The notes: generated by a model not told the origin, from the letters alone. A stretch of DNA of 64,000 nucleotides from Tetranychus cinnabarinus (GCA_022266195.1 WHVY01000003.1:3100001-3164000), one strand, 5' to 3'; counted from the first letter of the stretch, positions 35,046 to 49,017 are shown. Numbers and translations: made by a program.

Positions 35046-38000
35046 ATGTTCATTATACTGATTAATCCGTTTAAAAGTATTGCTTTTTTTGTAAAATTAT
35101 TGTTACTTTTGTTATTGTGTTTACCCTTCAACTCAATTAATTGTATTAAAATAGTGAATCTTCAGGAATCAATTAGTGAACTCGAAGATTATGTTAAAAA
35201 CTTGACTGCTCAACTACGAGAAACTGAATTGCGTTTATCTAAAGTCGAAGATGATTGTCAATGTGGATTGCATTATCAACAATCTGAATCCAATAGAAAT
35301 AATTTAAATCATAAAATATCTATTGTCAATTATCAACTTGCTAATCGTGTGAATAATAGTTCTGTTAATTTAAATTTAAATTTAAACTGTTTATCGTCAA
35401 ATGGCTCTGCAATTGAAAATGGATCAAGTTGGACATCAAATTGTGATACATGTAAATGTATAAATGGTTCAATTGATTGTAGGCGAGTCAAGTGTCCATC
35501 ACTCAATTGTAAATCATCGTATTATTTAAATGATAAAGATTGTTGTCCAGTTTGTCATAAGAAGTGCTTAAAGGATGGCAAATACATTGAACATGGCGAT
35601 GTTTATATTAAAGATTGTGTTAAATGTGTTTGTGAAAGTGGATCATTAAGATGCAAAAGGATTAATCCATCCACTTATTGTCCACCATTGAATTGTCCAG
35701 TTGATAAACAATTCAAAAAAGATGGTGAATGTTGTAAATATTGTTTAGGTGAGTTTAGTTATCTTTGGTTTAGTTTTACTTTGATCTGAATATTTTTCTG
35801 AAAGTTTATCAACTTATTTCATCTAATTTTTCATCTTCCATAATTTTTGCTTTTCATTACAGATTATGATTTTTGTGGCCAAGGACATGATTGTCATCCA
35901 AATGCAAGTTGTCACAATTTAAAAACTGAATATGCATGTAAATGTAAATCAGGTTTTTGGGGAAATGGTAAAGATTGTCATGATGTTAATGAATGCCTTG
36001 AACTTGGTGGAATCAATGGTCACTTGTGTCGAGATAATTCAAAGTGTGTTAATACAAATGGATCTTATTATTGTCAATGTTTACCTGGATTTAAGAGAAG
36101 AGACTCACTCAATTGCATCGGTAAATTTATTTTATTATTGACTTTGTTCATTATTTTAATTTCAATTTTTACTTTTATTTTTATTGTAATAATAGATATA
36201 AATGAATGTGAATCTGGTGGGAATCATAAATGCAATGAAAATGCAGCCTGTATAAATACTGAAGGAAGTTATTATTGTAAATGTTTACCAGGATACACTG
36301 GAAATGGAACTCATTGTAATCGTAAGTCCTTTTCCGAAGTTGGTATCCGTTCTATGCAATATTAACATTTAATGATTTGAATTTTACAGCAATTTGCAAT
36401 AAAAAATGTGCCAATGGAGGTAAATGTATTGGACCAGATAAATGTTCATGTAGACGAGGATTTTATGGAAATTATTGTGAAAAAGGTTTGTCATTTCTTC
36501 TGTTTGTGCTTTTCGTTAAATCTCATAATGTCCTCTCCATTATTGTTTTATCTCCAGATATTGACGAATGTTCATTGAATATTCATCATTGTCCAGTAAA
36601 CTCTGAATGTATTAACAAACCTGGTTGGTATTACTGTCAATGTTTGTCTGGTTATACAAGTTTAATTGAAAGAAACGATTCCAATTATCAATTGAAATGT
36701 ATCGGTAAGTTTTGATATAAAGGTTACAATGTAACTCTTTTGACGCCATCAAGTCTAGACATTTGTCTTGCCTTTATTTATACATTTGTATTAATTATTG
36801 GTTAACCAATTTTTTACGCAACTTTTACTTTTAACCAGATTTGGATGAATGCAATGAAGGAATAGATACTTGTGATGAAAACACAATTTGTGTTAATACC
36901 GAAGGCAGTTATAGATGTGACTGTCCATCAACTATATCATCGTCATCCCAATCACAATTACAATCACTATCACCGACGTCTTCATCATCATCTTCTTCTT
37001 CCTCCTGTTCGCAAGACTGTGTCTATCTTGGTCAAAGACGCTCACATAATGAAACATGGGAATCAGAAATTGATTCATGTTCTCAATGTTCCTGTTCTTC
37101 AGGCGTTACTAATTGTTCAAAATTAGAATGTGATTGTTCTAATCCTAATCATGTTAATATTGACTGTTGTCCTAAATGTCAAACAACTGGAGACTGTGTT
37201 GATCAAGAGAATGATAAATTGAAATATAAAAATGGTGAAAATTGGTTACATAAATGTAAATCATGTCAATGCTCGGTAAGTTGATAACGATTTAACACTT
37301 TCCTCTCATTTCAATTGATTCATTTTTGATGCCAAGATATTTATGGTTATAACTGGCAACAAACAAAATGACATTTAACTTTTTGGCTCATTGTTAATGT
37401 ATTAGTTTGTTGTTGGTATTAGCTATAGTCTATTGGTAATATTGGTAATAAGGTTGGTCAAAATAAACTAACAAACAAATTTTTTTGCTCTACAGTTTGG
37501 TGAAGTTGATTGTTATGACATTGATTGTCCACCAGTACAGTGTAATAATCCAATAAAAGGTGAAGATGATTGTTGTCCACGTTGTGAAGATGATCCATGT
37601 GAAGACTTGTCACCAAGTTCATCAACAGCTTCATTTGACAGAAAAATATTTACATCAAAATTAAAATCTCAATCTCAGCGTAAAAATGTGACTCAATATA
37701 AACCTTCTAGTTCATCATCACCTTCATCATCATCAAGACCAATAATAATAATTAAACCTGGAATCTCAATAAACTCAACAATCTCTCATTACAATAAACA
37801 TAATCCTGGTTGTATGTATCTTGGCAAATCTTATGAAAATGGACAAAAAATTGCAATTAAAAAAGATCCTTGTGCTTCTTGTAAATGCAAGGTAAGTCGA
37901 GATATGAAACTAATTTAGACGATCATGTTTATTGTTGCCAAGTACAGTTTGTAACAGTTGAATAAGAAGAAAGGATTTTATCAGACTTCCAATAAGAATA

Positions 38001-40713
38001 TTTTATTCACTTTCTTTTCTCTCTCTCTCTTACTTTTAATCTCCTTCATCATCATCATCATCATTATATGCATTCATAACATCCTTCATCTTCTTCTCCC
38101 CAAATGTCTTTCCTCGACCACAAGGTGTTATCCATCGCCCTCTCTTTCCTCTCTTCCCTCTCTTTCTCTCTCTCTCTCTCTCCATTACTCTCTTCTTCCC
38201 CTCTCATGTGTCGCGTGTGCAGGAGCATTGGACTACCGGTGACTGTAGCACGCGTCACGCGCTTTTACCTTCATTTTCTTGTTTGAAGAAAGTAGTGTAA
38301 CTGTGACTCGTGCCAGTGTCGAGTTCACCTGGTATTTTCTCTTCTCTTTTTTTCTTCATCGCCAGTAACATTATCTTTTCTTTTGATCCTCATCCTCATA
38401 GGCATCTGCTTATTCCCTTCTATTACACTCTTAACAGTGATCTATTGTAAGGTTATTTAGATTGCCCCTTCATTCCTCTCTCTCTTTTCTCTTTCATTTC
38501 ATCAACTTTTTCTTCTTCCTTTTTAATTCACCTTTACCTTCTGATCATCTTTAATTCTCCCTCAAAATCAATCAAACAGTTACATTTGCAATCAAAATGA
38601 CCAAACAAGAAAAAAGTCAATTCTTCTCTATGACATTTTTTCATCCGTTATTTGCTTATTTTCATTTCTATTGCCTTAATCTCTACGTAAATTGAGGTCG
38701 AACACACATTTGACCTGAAATCAACATTCATAAGTAAAATGTGTTTGTACTTGAAATGAACAATTTTAGGGTAAAAAACATAAACTTTACTCTCTTCAAA
38801 GATCTCAATATTCATAGATGTTTTCATTGTTATTTTAGGTAAAAATATTGACAAAAATTATCCTTTATTTACTTAAAAACTAGCATCCAAACAAATTGTC
38901 AGAATCAAATAATACATGAAAAATGGGTTTCAGTGTTTTACCTCTTTACTGGATTCATTATAATATACAGTAAACAATATTAACTAGTCAACACAATTAT
39001 AATAATTATTAACTTACTTTCAAAGTGAATCAACAAAACAAAAATGAAAGAAAAAGTAAAGTCAATAATGATGATGATATTAAATTTCATTGTAATTCAA
39101 TAACTTTGTGCCTGAAGCCATTTTATGGTCAAAAATTTAAGCATTTTTCAGAAAATTTTGCATCAACCTAACAAAATAATAACTGATCTGATAAATCCGA
39201 ATGCTTCATAAAATTGTTGTTGCCTGAAGAGTTTCCAATATTAAAATCCATATTAATTATTGATATAAATAAATGAATGATTCATAAAATAACGGTTATG
39301 TTATATGCCATTGAACTTGATCATGTTTTTATTCCTGTCCTTCAATTTATAGTAACTTCATAATCATCTCATCATCACAAGCATAACCATGTCACTCTCA
39401 CTCTCACTCATTATTCCTCTCTCTCATCCTCTTTCTCTTCCTCCCTCCCTCTCTTCCTCTGTCGGTCTCACGACACCTTAACTTTGTTTGTTTACCTTTT
39501 CATTTACATGGAAACCACAATAACAATTCAAGTTTCAATGTTATTTCATTTATTTCATTTCTATTATTCCTTAACTTTCTTTTCAATTTTAACCAATTAA
39601 TTCAAATCAATTAATCCAAATCAACTAATCATATTTATTTCTTTCCTTTTGCATCATTCTTTTACCAAATGATTAATTGAACCAATTAATATCCAGATAA
39701 CCCAAAGTGAACGTTCAGCTCAATCTATAAGATCTTCATGTTTTAACAGTAACAATCGGTAAATGTTTGTGATTGATTAAACCAAAGCAATTAAATGCAC
39801 AATCAGTTTATTTGCTTGCACGCTTACCAAAGCATTTGCATGAATTTCAATTTCTTTTGCTATTTGCATGAAAAAATCTCTAAAATTTGAATCTCTTTTA
39901 TTCCAATGCACATCATTTCACTTTTTTATAAATCATTTTTATATTTTATTTTGCATTTTACAATTCATTTGATTATTCATTAATTTTTGATTTTGCTCTT
40001 TTGTCAAACCATTTATTCATTGCCTCTTGTGTTTATCATTTTTACATGTCAATTGCAAGACTTGCATTAATCATCATCTTCATATAAACAACAATCAACT
40101 AATTATGGTTAACCCAAGTCATTATTATTAACAGAATGGTTAACAATAAAAATATGTTGACCGCCTGTTGTGCTAGTTACATATACATGTACATTTACTG
40201 TAGTATATTGTTATTACAATAATAATAGTTGGTTTAAACTTGAAAAAAAACATTGAATTACTTCAAAAGTCTATTTTTACAATAATCAGTCAAGAGTAAT
40301 GTAGACAAATGAGCAATTATCAATAATTAATTCAATAATGATAATAATAATCATCTACAATTCATTGGCACTTTTTACTGCTTCTTAAGCTTCACTCAAA
40401 ACACACCAAACAATATAAACACACAAAATGCTTATTTACACCTCAAAATCACTTTACCTTTGCATGAATATCACTATTTTTATCCCAAAAAATATTCTAA
40501 TAATAATTAATAATTAATATTCTTCTTCTTCTTCCTTTTCCAATTAATCAACAGAATGGCCGATTATGTTGTAAATATTATGCTAATTGTATCAATGGCT
40601 CTTCATCTGTATTTAATGATCATTTGAATCAATACAAAGACATGGATTCTCAGATTATAAATGAAAATGGAAATGATCAATTGATTGAAACACAATCAAA
40701 TGGATCCTGTTAA
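35046..40713 (+). CDS. NELL-like secreted VWC/EGF protein, copy 2
   Basis: Eight exons: 35046-35748, 35863-36120, 36196-36321, 36390-36485, 36558-36704, 36839-37275, 37496-37891, 40555-40713, open for 773 aa. Exon 1 of 234 residues holds signal peptide, coiled coil and two VWC domains and is identical in protein sequence to copy 1. Exons 2-5 and the start of exon 6 carry the EGF modules; exon 6 continues through a Ser run into a VWC module (DCVYLGQRRSHNETW onward, DCCPKC); exon 7 has CCPRCEDDPC, then a Ser/Lys linker and PGCMYLGKSYENGQ; exon 8 has NGRLCCKYYANC and a polar tail. Cysteine spacing follows NELL1/2. The TSPN domain is missing, so heparin/partner binding by that domain is not expected. 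Exon 8 is two codons shorter than in copies 1 and 3. An AATAAA at 40761 is a candidate poly(A) signal. Confidence 0.9.
37892..40554 (+). other. Intron 7 of NELL copy 2
   Basis: 2.66-kb intron with CT-rich tracts (about 38,010-38,190) and ATC repeats. It corresponds to intron 7 of copies 1 and 3 and lacks the private insertions of copies 1 and 3, so it is closest to the ancestral intron. Confidence 0.7.
38200..38335. promoter_or_regulatory. GC-rich conserved block in intron 7 (copy 2)
   Basis: Counterpart of 31,225-31,370. Keeps atgtgtcgcgtgtgcaggag, ctaccggtgac, cacgcgtcacgcgctttt and ctcgtgccagtgtcgagttc. Confidence 0.3.
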
Positions 40714-41552
40714 TCAAATGAATGATCAACTGGAATCAAATCATCATCTCAATCAATTGAAATAAATCAAAAATATTTGGTCAACTCTCAGTTTCAAATA
40801 AATTGAAATTGAACAAAATGAAGCTGAAACTACTCAACAAAATCCAATAATGATTGGTAACTAAATGATCAAGGATCACTTTCTCGAATCCTGATTACAA
40901 ACAAATCTACTTAGAAAATAATGTTCAATTGAACAGTTGATTAATCAAACCTAAATTTAAAAGAGTTGTATTATCAACGCAATTAAAACGTAAGTAACCA
41001 TCTCAATTGAATCTGTGTGAATATCAATACTAATTTATTTTCTGGTTTCATTTTATTTTCACAGACAAAATCTCCATTCTCAATACAATTACAACAATAA
41101 CAGTTAACTTGGAAGGTTAATTGTTAAAAGGATTGTCAAAACAAAGTTGTACTCTTTAATTTAACTCTTCCTTTGCTTTTGACACAAAACCATCATTTGT
41201 ATAAATTAATCAATTGTAATTTAATATTATTATATTTAATAACGAATTGAAATACTTAATAAATTTCAATAAACTCAACATTCGTCTTGAAACTTTTGAC
41301 ATCAAATGAACTTTAATTTCACCTTGTAATGATATTTCCTTAAAATCATAAAGTTTTTCATATTAATCACAATTACAGTTCAATGTTATCTTAATTGGCG
41401 ATCAAAACGTTTAGCAAAAATCGTTAAAAAGTTTAAAAATTAAAGTCAAGTTTGATTTAAAATTGATTCATTTACTGGGAAAACTTAACATCTAATAACT
41501 CAATCCCAAAGTTGTGATCAATATTAACTTTTCAAATTGTATTAAAGGCTTA

Positions 41553-41900
41553 GGTAAGTTCCGATGCTCGAAATGAATATGACATTTTTTTAGCTAATTT
41601 TCTTGATAATCTTTTATCTGATTTTATCTAGATTCTTGTTAAACAATTTATAAAAATTAAGCCATTTTATGCTAATTGGAAGGCCTCGAATTCAAATTAA
41701 GAAAACCTTCGTTTATGTAAAACAATAAACTGGTTATTTATCGCTTAAATTTACGTAAATGGTGGCCTTTTTTAAGATTTTAGGCCAGAAGAAAAACAAT
41801 TAAAGTTCATCGAAACTTGAGGTAAAGAAGTGTGGCTATCATTTACCATTGGTACCATTTTTATCTGACATTTGAAACATGAACATCATCGGTACTTACC
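41553..41900. mobile_element. Short TIR element shared by copies 2 and 3 (copy 2)
   Basis: 348 bp bounded by ggtaagttccgatg and catcggtacttacc, inverted with one mismatch. The corresponding place in copy 1 (about 26,800-26,900) lacks it. Contains no ORF of note. It resembles a MITE; the target-site duplication is unclear. Confidence 0.55.
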
Positions 41901-44900
41901 ATACATGTATCACCCAATAACAACAATTTTGACAAAATTAGACAATAATTCATAGTTTCGCACTAATATTGCTAAGGAATTGTCTAGCATTTCCGTTTAC
42001 AAAGGTAAGATTATTAATTTACTTTCACTTACCTATCAGTTTCCGGTGATTAATTCAACATTTCATTAGACTGTGAATTACCTCAATGGGGGAGAGTTTA
42101 ATGTAGTGAAACAATTAATAGCTTCATCAAAGTGAACATTTAATGAACGGTAAAGCATTTCATTTACATTCACAATTGACTTTTGATGAGGTTTACATAA
42201 TATTTCAGTGTTCACATCATTCCAGTCACTTTGCATGGACAATTTGATAGTTCAGACATCTATTTGAATAGTAATCTAATTGATCAACTGCCATGAAATT
42301 TGACTGCAATCAAATTGGTGTTAATTTTTGTTAAACTTGAACATCGCGCTCTTTACCCTTTTAACGCTTCCCATTTTGTTTCCCCCCTTAACATGACTTG
42401 CCATTTGACCGGTTAACGTCTTTAAGCTTTACGGTTATTTTATGTTAAATTTATACTAATTGTTAAGTAATTATGCTTACATTGTTAATCATCTTTTATG
42501 CTCATTAATAGTTCCTGTGTTAAGTGTGGTCCATTCAATTACTGAAAATGTCTGTTCTGCAATCAAAGGTTTATTGTGTAACTGTAATGGCTTTTCTTTT
42601 TTCTTATAGTTTTATCCAATGGATTTTACATTCTGGGGTTTGAGGACTTTATTTTGAAAATTTTCATGGTTTTCACAAGCATGTAGATGAAATTTGATTT
42701 GACAGTTGATTCAATGATTAGTTTCAACTATTGATTGGTGAGATAAAATCTTCAACAATGATCTTTGATCGGGAATATTTTCTTGTTCAATCCTTGCTTT
42801 CCAGATCTTAATTGAGTAATCAAAGGATATGTTGTTGATGTTTGTTACATTACATTTAAACAAACATCTTCAATGGTTAAATTGAATTTAATTAATCATT
42901 TATTCTTCCTTTCCATCTATTTTTAGGTTGTAGTTGAAAGTCACCAAGAACAGCTCATCATGAAGGAAACAAGAAAAATGTCTAACTCAATGAAAGTAAA
43001 TGTCATTTATTATCATAATGACGATCAAGATATAACCGATAACCAAGTTAGATGATGCCACCGACATGTTCCCAATGTTAAAAGTTAAAAGTAATTATCT
43101 CAATCGTATTCTGTTTACCTGATTGTTATTTTATTACCTTAGGTACTGACTACTTTACTAACTGGAATCTACACACGGTTGAAAGCCAAAGAAAGAAAGA
43201 GAAACCTAAAGTGTCTTCAAAGTCAAGCCTTTTTTGCCAAAAATGTATAGCAATGGTGGAAATCTTATCGGCAAAAGTAAACAACTTTGTCCAATAAAGT
43301 CTAAACAAGAAAAACGTTTTGTTACCCGTTAGCAAAATATTATCTTTAAAATGGAGAAAAGACTATCATAATCATTTTTTGGCGGGATATGAGTGATTTA
43401 TTAATACAATGAATATTATTGATAACGGGTTGGCCAGTTGACATTAAATGCTCTGAATTAAACTGAAAGTTTATTGGCGTACACAAGACCATTGCAGGAA
43501 GCCTTTTTGACCGGACAAGTGTGACTTTGTTAGCATGAAAGTTTCCTCCTTGTATGGCTCTTGACTAGCTTAGGCAATGAACAAAAAATTTAATGTTGAT
43601 CAAGATGAAGTTAAAAATTTAATTTGATTAGAGTCTCTCTTTATGGAGTTTTTTACTCTTTATGGTTTGATATAGCTTGACCATATAATGAACTAAATGG
43701 TGATCATTATGGGATAAAGGTGATGAAGATGCTCAAATAACAGTACAAGAACGGTAGCATTGTCAGTATGTTGTTTACCATACTGACCACGGATACACAC
43801 TGGTCAAGACTCGGCAGGAGGTAAAGATCACCCAACATTGATTATCCATATTGGGTAACTTTGTAGTCACTCAAGTTCCAATTATTGGTCTTGTAAAGTT
43901 TTACCCTAAAGGCAAAAGTCAACTTTGACCAATATTTCAAAATGAAATTACCAAAAGTAAGTTGAACAACATTTTTGTCTAATCATCATTTACCAAATAC
44001 CCACCTGTGCCTACCCGGCAGGTCTCAAAAGCATATCAGTCAGCTTAGTTACATAAAATGGATCAATACCAAAAGTGATCAAATCAAAACAATTCAGATC
44101 AATCCTTGTCCAAATCAAAATCTTTTTTTTTGGTAAATCATTAGACAAAGAAGAATAACATTTTCCAAGTTGACTTCACCGTTGATATTTATGGCCTTAC
44201 TTTTTATTACCTTTAGCTTCAAACATCCCATTGATTAGTTGGAAATAAATCTCCGTAAAGGTGTCGAAGCTGTTGCGGGCCTTCATATTACATGATACGT
44301 TTTCACGCCAATGAATCAACCTTTAAAATCAATCAACTTCATTACACTGTTTGGTGTCTAAAAGTGGGATATTATCTAACATTACTGGACATTATCATTG
44401 ACCATTAAGTTTCTCCCATCGAGTTATGTAGACCATTTCACTTCAATCAAAGCTGAATCAATTTTGACGGTAAACAAATGGAGAAAAGGCCATTTTCGTT
44501 GCATTTTTTTTGAAACTTATGCTAACCAAACCCTAAGATCATAATCATTATGAATGATTTTAATGATGAACTTGACGATGAGCAAGCCTGTTGAAGGATT
44601 GAGATGCTATTAATGATGATATAAAATGGTTCAATTGTGCTTTGGTTCATCCTTTGGTGAAAGAAAAAAATCTAAATGAGAAGAGCTGAAAGGATGCAAA
44701 AAAGGCAACTCTTTGATCACTAATTAACTTATGATGGTGATGAGACACAATTAATGGAAAGCTACTTGATCGTATTGATAATGATGTTAAAAAGGTTGAA
44801 AATAGTTTTACGGAAAAAGTTGGTTTCTTTTTGGGATCAAAAGGTTTGGCCCCTTGTCAACAGACCTTAATTTGTTTGATAATCTTGATTATCTTAATGA

Positions 44901-45469
44901 TGGGAAAGGGTTAACAGCATTCAGGTTATGCGGTTTATTTTTGTTGTTGTTTCGTTTTAACACTGTTAGAGATTAATTAGGTTTTACCTTGTTTAATCAT
45001 AATCAAACCTTACAACGTTAATTATGCTGCTTGTAACAACACAATGTATCAACCATTGAATACACCCAACATCAGAATGTTCAACTTGAAATGTTTTCCT
45101 GATCAAACTGTATAACCATGTTTAGCCAATTACATTACCCTGATTAAGTGTATTTGAATGGCCTAAAGAAGAGCAAATCAAACTGAATTGACTTGCAATA
45201 ACATGACAACTCTGTAACAGTTGAAGCCTACTTTTGTTCAGACTCGTCAAGAAATAATATTCATTCAAAGTTTTATCCAAAATGTTTGAAAATTTAACAT
45301 TAAAGTTTAACTTGACTTTATTTTGAATGGATATAAATGGAAGAAAAGTTTTGAAGTTGAATCAATTAATCAAATCTGATTTAGGCTAACCTTCAATCTA
45401 GGTTTCTTCAGTTTGTCTAGTTGAGTTAGATAAGCTTTCCCTAAGAAATAAATTTTTTTAGGAAAATTG

Positions 45470-45860
45470 ATTATTTAATCGATAAATTGGACACGCGATC
45501 TTTATAAGACATTGCATAGAGTTTTTTAGAAGTTTTCAAAAATTTTGTGCGAACAACTCTCATAAAGTCCAGAACGGCTAGCTGCTTTTCCCATGATTTC
45601 ATCTATTTTTTCCACAATCAGAGACAAGGGGTCCCTATTAAAGTCTCGCAATGAAAATGAATTGAGTCTTTTCAGAGAAACTGATTGTTAAAAGATAAAT
45701 AGAACTTGAAATCTTCATTAAACATTGCATACACTATTTTTAAGAGTTTTCAAAATTTTTGATCAAACGCTTTCCATTGGATTAAGGGCTAAACGACTTA
45801 GCTATTTTTTCGATGATTTTGCCCGATTTTGAAATTACTCTTTTGAGAGCTTTTTTGGCC
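45470..45860. repeat. Diverged tandem duplication, period about 213 bp
   Basis: Two units: acattgcatagagttttttagaag...cgatttcatc-like from about 45,509 and acattgcatacactatttttaag...cgatgatttt from about 45,722. Shared words include acattgcata, gttttcaaaa and gctattttt/gctgctttt. Not coding. Confidence 0.45.
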
Positions 45861-47911
45861 TTATTTAGCATACTTATGTCACGAAATTAAGCCTAATTTT
45901 GGTATTGAACCAATCAGAAAAGGCAACCTTTTATTTTTCCAACATTCTTGTCCAAAACCGTGCCATTTGAATTTAGTGTCATTCTTCATTAACGACCCTT
46001 CAGCTTAGATTCTAGGTTTTCAAAGTTCAAATGCTGTATCTTATAACAAGATTCTTATTATCTCATGGATGCTAAAACATCTTGATTGTGTTATTTTGCA
46101 ACAATACAGTTGCTACTAATTGTTTTATCATTTACGAATGATTAAAATTGATTTGACTCTAAAAAACATTTTACTCATAACATTTACATTTAGGTGTGGA
46201 TATTATTTTACGCTTATTTGGACTAATATTCATGTTTCACCAAATGCATAATAATCAATGTCATACTTTATGTGTTCAATTTTTTGATATTTGTAAAGCA
46301 CCGATCTAACTGACGACTGCTTAATGTTCATTATCGAGTTATTTTGCAACAAAGTGACCCGAGTTTATTGCTTCAGTTTCAATTGAATTCAGTTAATAAA
46401 GAAGTTTATTTAATCCTAACAAATCACTATCACACATTTATATGCCGATTTGAGGTCATATTTTTGGCACTCTTTTCCCGCTCAAAGGTTCTCTCAGTTT
46501 ACTTACTCAAGATTAATCAGTCATCGGCTTACTTCGCATAATTATTGTGACACCAAATTAATCTAAAACAGCTGTAATGTTCAATAAGCTAGCGATTCTG
46601 ACTATGCATTGTGTATAATAGAATGCGAATGAGCAAAAGCATTATTCAACTTGAAATGTAATCTCAGCACAACTGACAAATCAATCTTTAGAAGTCGAAT
46701 AATGCTTCGAAGCTGTTTATAGCTCACCTGAAATGCCATAAATCAGATGGTAATCATTCGAATGAATTTGATGCAAAAAAAACTAAACTTAAATAAACTT
46801 ATCCTTGATGTAGTTTCAATCAAAATATTTACTGTTGCTTATTAAACCGCAAAGGTAGCAAGAAAAAAAACGAAAACAATTAACCTTTTTCCTTAAACCT
46901 AATAGCCATTAATAACATTGAATTGGATGCAATTTCAGTTTTCATAAATTACCTTTTAAACCACAAAAAAGCAGCATTCATTAAAAGATTAAATTGGTTG
47001 AATGAAATTGAAAAAAAGATTCAATTTTGATTCCTATTATTATCAAAGGAAAACCCGATTCTGAAACCTCATCAATTATGTTAACACATATAATAAGCAC
47101 GAAAATACTTAAAGAGTTAAATTGAAGTGAAAAAAAGAAAAGTTACTTTTTTTAATTACAACTAACAAGCCCGTTAAATGGTGAACATTGCAGGGTAAAA
47201 CGAGAGATAAATCATGATTAATTGAAAACCATTTGATTGTCAAGGTTGAACGATAAAAAGTGTTTAATTTGGTGTATTTTCATGGTGATATTGATTGATA
47301 CTTGCAACTGACGGAAACAAACCTTATGGGTTAAGCTCAAGGCAAACCCATGTAAGTTTAATCTATCATGAGAGATCAATTGAAACAATCAAATGAACAA
47401 TGAAACTGCAAAAATGAATTGAAAGTGTTTCCCCTGAGAACAGGTATTCAAGTGTAGGAACTGATCAGGTTAATCACTTTGCATATTTCAAGTTGAATAT
47501 GCCAATTAAGAAGTTTTTTCTGGGTTCGAAGATTGTCCTTTTCTTACACTTTTCCTGCTGATTAACAGACGAAGATGAATTGTTTATTTCAATGAATCAT
47601 GATAATTTCACTTTTGTCTTCCTCATCATGATGGGTTCATCACATTATCACACCATCACACAACTGATTAATGTCGGTTAATGCACCTTGAGCGTTGAGA
47701 CCAGTTGAAACGGTTCAATGTAATTGAAAATTGTAACTTTGTTTTTTATTCATTCAACAATTATCAATCAAGAGTTTCTTCATTTAATCAACTTCTCAAC
47801 CAAACTTGTCAATATTGATATTGTTAACGTTTATTTGTAAAGGGTTTACAGGTTTTACCATGTTTACAGTATTGATATTGTTCTGGGTAAGGTTAAGATA
47901 ATGATGATTAC

Positions 47912-48141
47912 CAACCACGAAGGATGAAAGGATTGATGGACTCATCATCATCTTTTATTTTCACAGTTTCCATTATTACAAGATGATCATGAGAATTGGT
48001 TTGTGTGAGTTCATTATTTTGTTTTTTTTCAGCATCTTTGGATGAAAGGAAAGATGAATAATGATGATAAAATAAGACGGAGAGAGAAAAGATGAAAGGA
48101 AAAGTTGAATGACAAGAAAAAGAGAAAAAGATTTTCAACAT
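47912..48141 (-). CDS. Possible first coding exon of a secreted protein
   Basis: An ATG at 48141 opens a frame with a hydrophobic N-terminus (MLKIFFSFSCH, FPFIFSLSVLFYHHY) followed by a polar stretch (SKDAEKKQNNELTQTNSHD) and INPFILRGW, ending at a donor G|GTAATC at 47,912/47,911, just before an in-frame stop. It fits a secreted or peptide-precursor first exon. No second exon was identified on the lower side. The frame also has an upstream ATG at about 48,165. Treat as tentative. Confidence 0.28.
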
Positions 48142-49017
48142 TTTCCAAGTCCAAAGACAAGTCATTTGCAACCTAACAGAGTCAACCAAGTCAGGTCAAA
48201 AGAAGCACACAATAAAGGCCTTTTACGTAAAAATAATTTTGCATCTTTTGATTGTTAAATTTAATGAAATTTTTGATGCTCGGTTGATGTCAATTTGGTC
48301 GGGTCATAAGACATTTTACATTCAGAGATAGTCACCCAAGTTGGGTCGTAAAGTGGTTCGTGTGTCTTTTATCAGGAAAATTTACATTTCCATCATTTCC
48401 ATTATTGTGATATTGATATTGGTTGGTATTAATGGTTTATATTTTTGGTTAACTTCATCTTGATTTTTGATAAAAGTGAAGGTAAGTAATCATGAGGAGG
48501 AGGAAAAAGGATGAGAGATGCAAAATTGGATGATAAGAAAAGAGTGAAAAGATGTTTTCATTGTTGGACATTTTTCTTGCTCTTCCTGTTTTAATACATG
48601 GACTTTAAGACCCTTTCACTTTAACTTATCATTTGCCTTTTGTATTAATATAATGTACAAATGGTAACGTTTGATGATGATGGTTGGCTAGGTTGAAGAT
48701 TTGCAGATGATAAATGTGAATGTTGAGAGAGAGAGACAATTTGATTAAGTAAAGTCAGGAAAGGATGATGAAGGAAAAGGAAACGATTCAGTCTTAGGGT
48801 TGATTAAATTGATGAAGCTTAACTGTTCTGCTGATCTATCAACATTACTTATCGATTATTTAGCAAAGCAAAAATCTACTTTTATCAGGTCTTCTTCACG
48901 ATCATCATCATCACATTATCATCATATTACCCTAATGCCCAGCGCCCTTATAATGACTTTAACTCTTTAATAAAGGTTGACTTGTTCATCAACACAGTAA
49001 TCATTATAATCATTATA

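Larger units (their letters stand above)
34857..43360. repeat. Right arm of giant inverted repeat
   Basis: Mirror of 25,565-34,738; contains NELL copy 2. Homology ends near 43,360 (after tatctttaaaatggagaaa), beyond which the sequence is single-copy in this window. Confidence 0.9.
43361..49017. other. Single-copy spacer between copies 2 and 3
   Basis: 5.7 kb without a recognised complete gene. It holds a diverged two-unit tandem repeat (45,470-45,860) and one possible secreted-protein first exon on the minus strand (47,912-48,141). The rest is AT-rich and unremarkable. Confidence 0.5.

Noticed and set aside
38064..38258. Arg/Glu-rich frame on the minus strand (and 56,631-56,837 on the plus strand)
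   Set aside because: Derived from the GAGA/CT microsatellite and the CG-rich block of NELL intron 7; no splice or start support.
43380..44560. Possible retroelement remains in the spacer (words such as gttgacttcaccgttgat)
   Set aside because: I could not find an ordered set of retroelement motifs in any frame.
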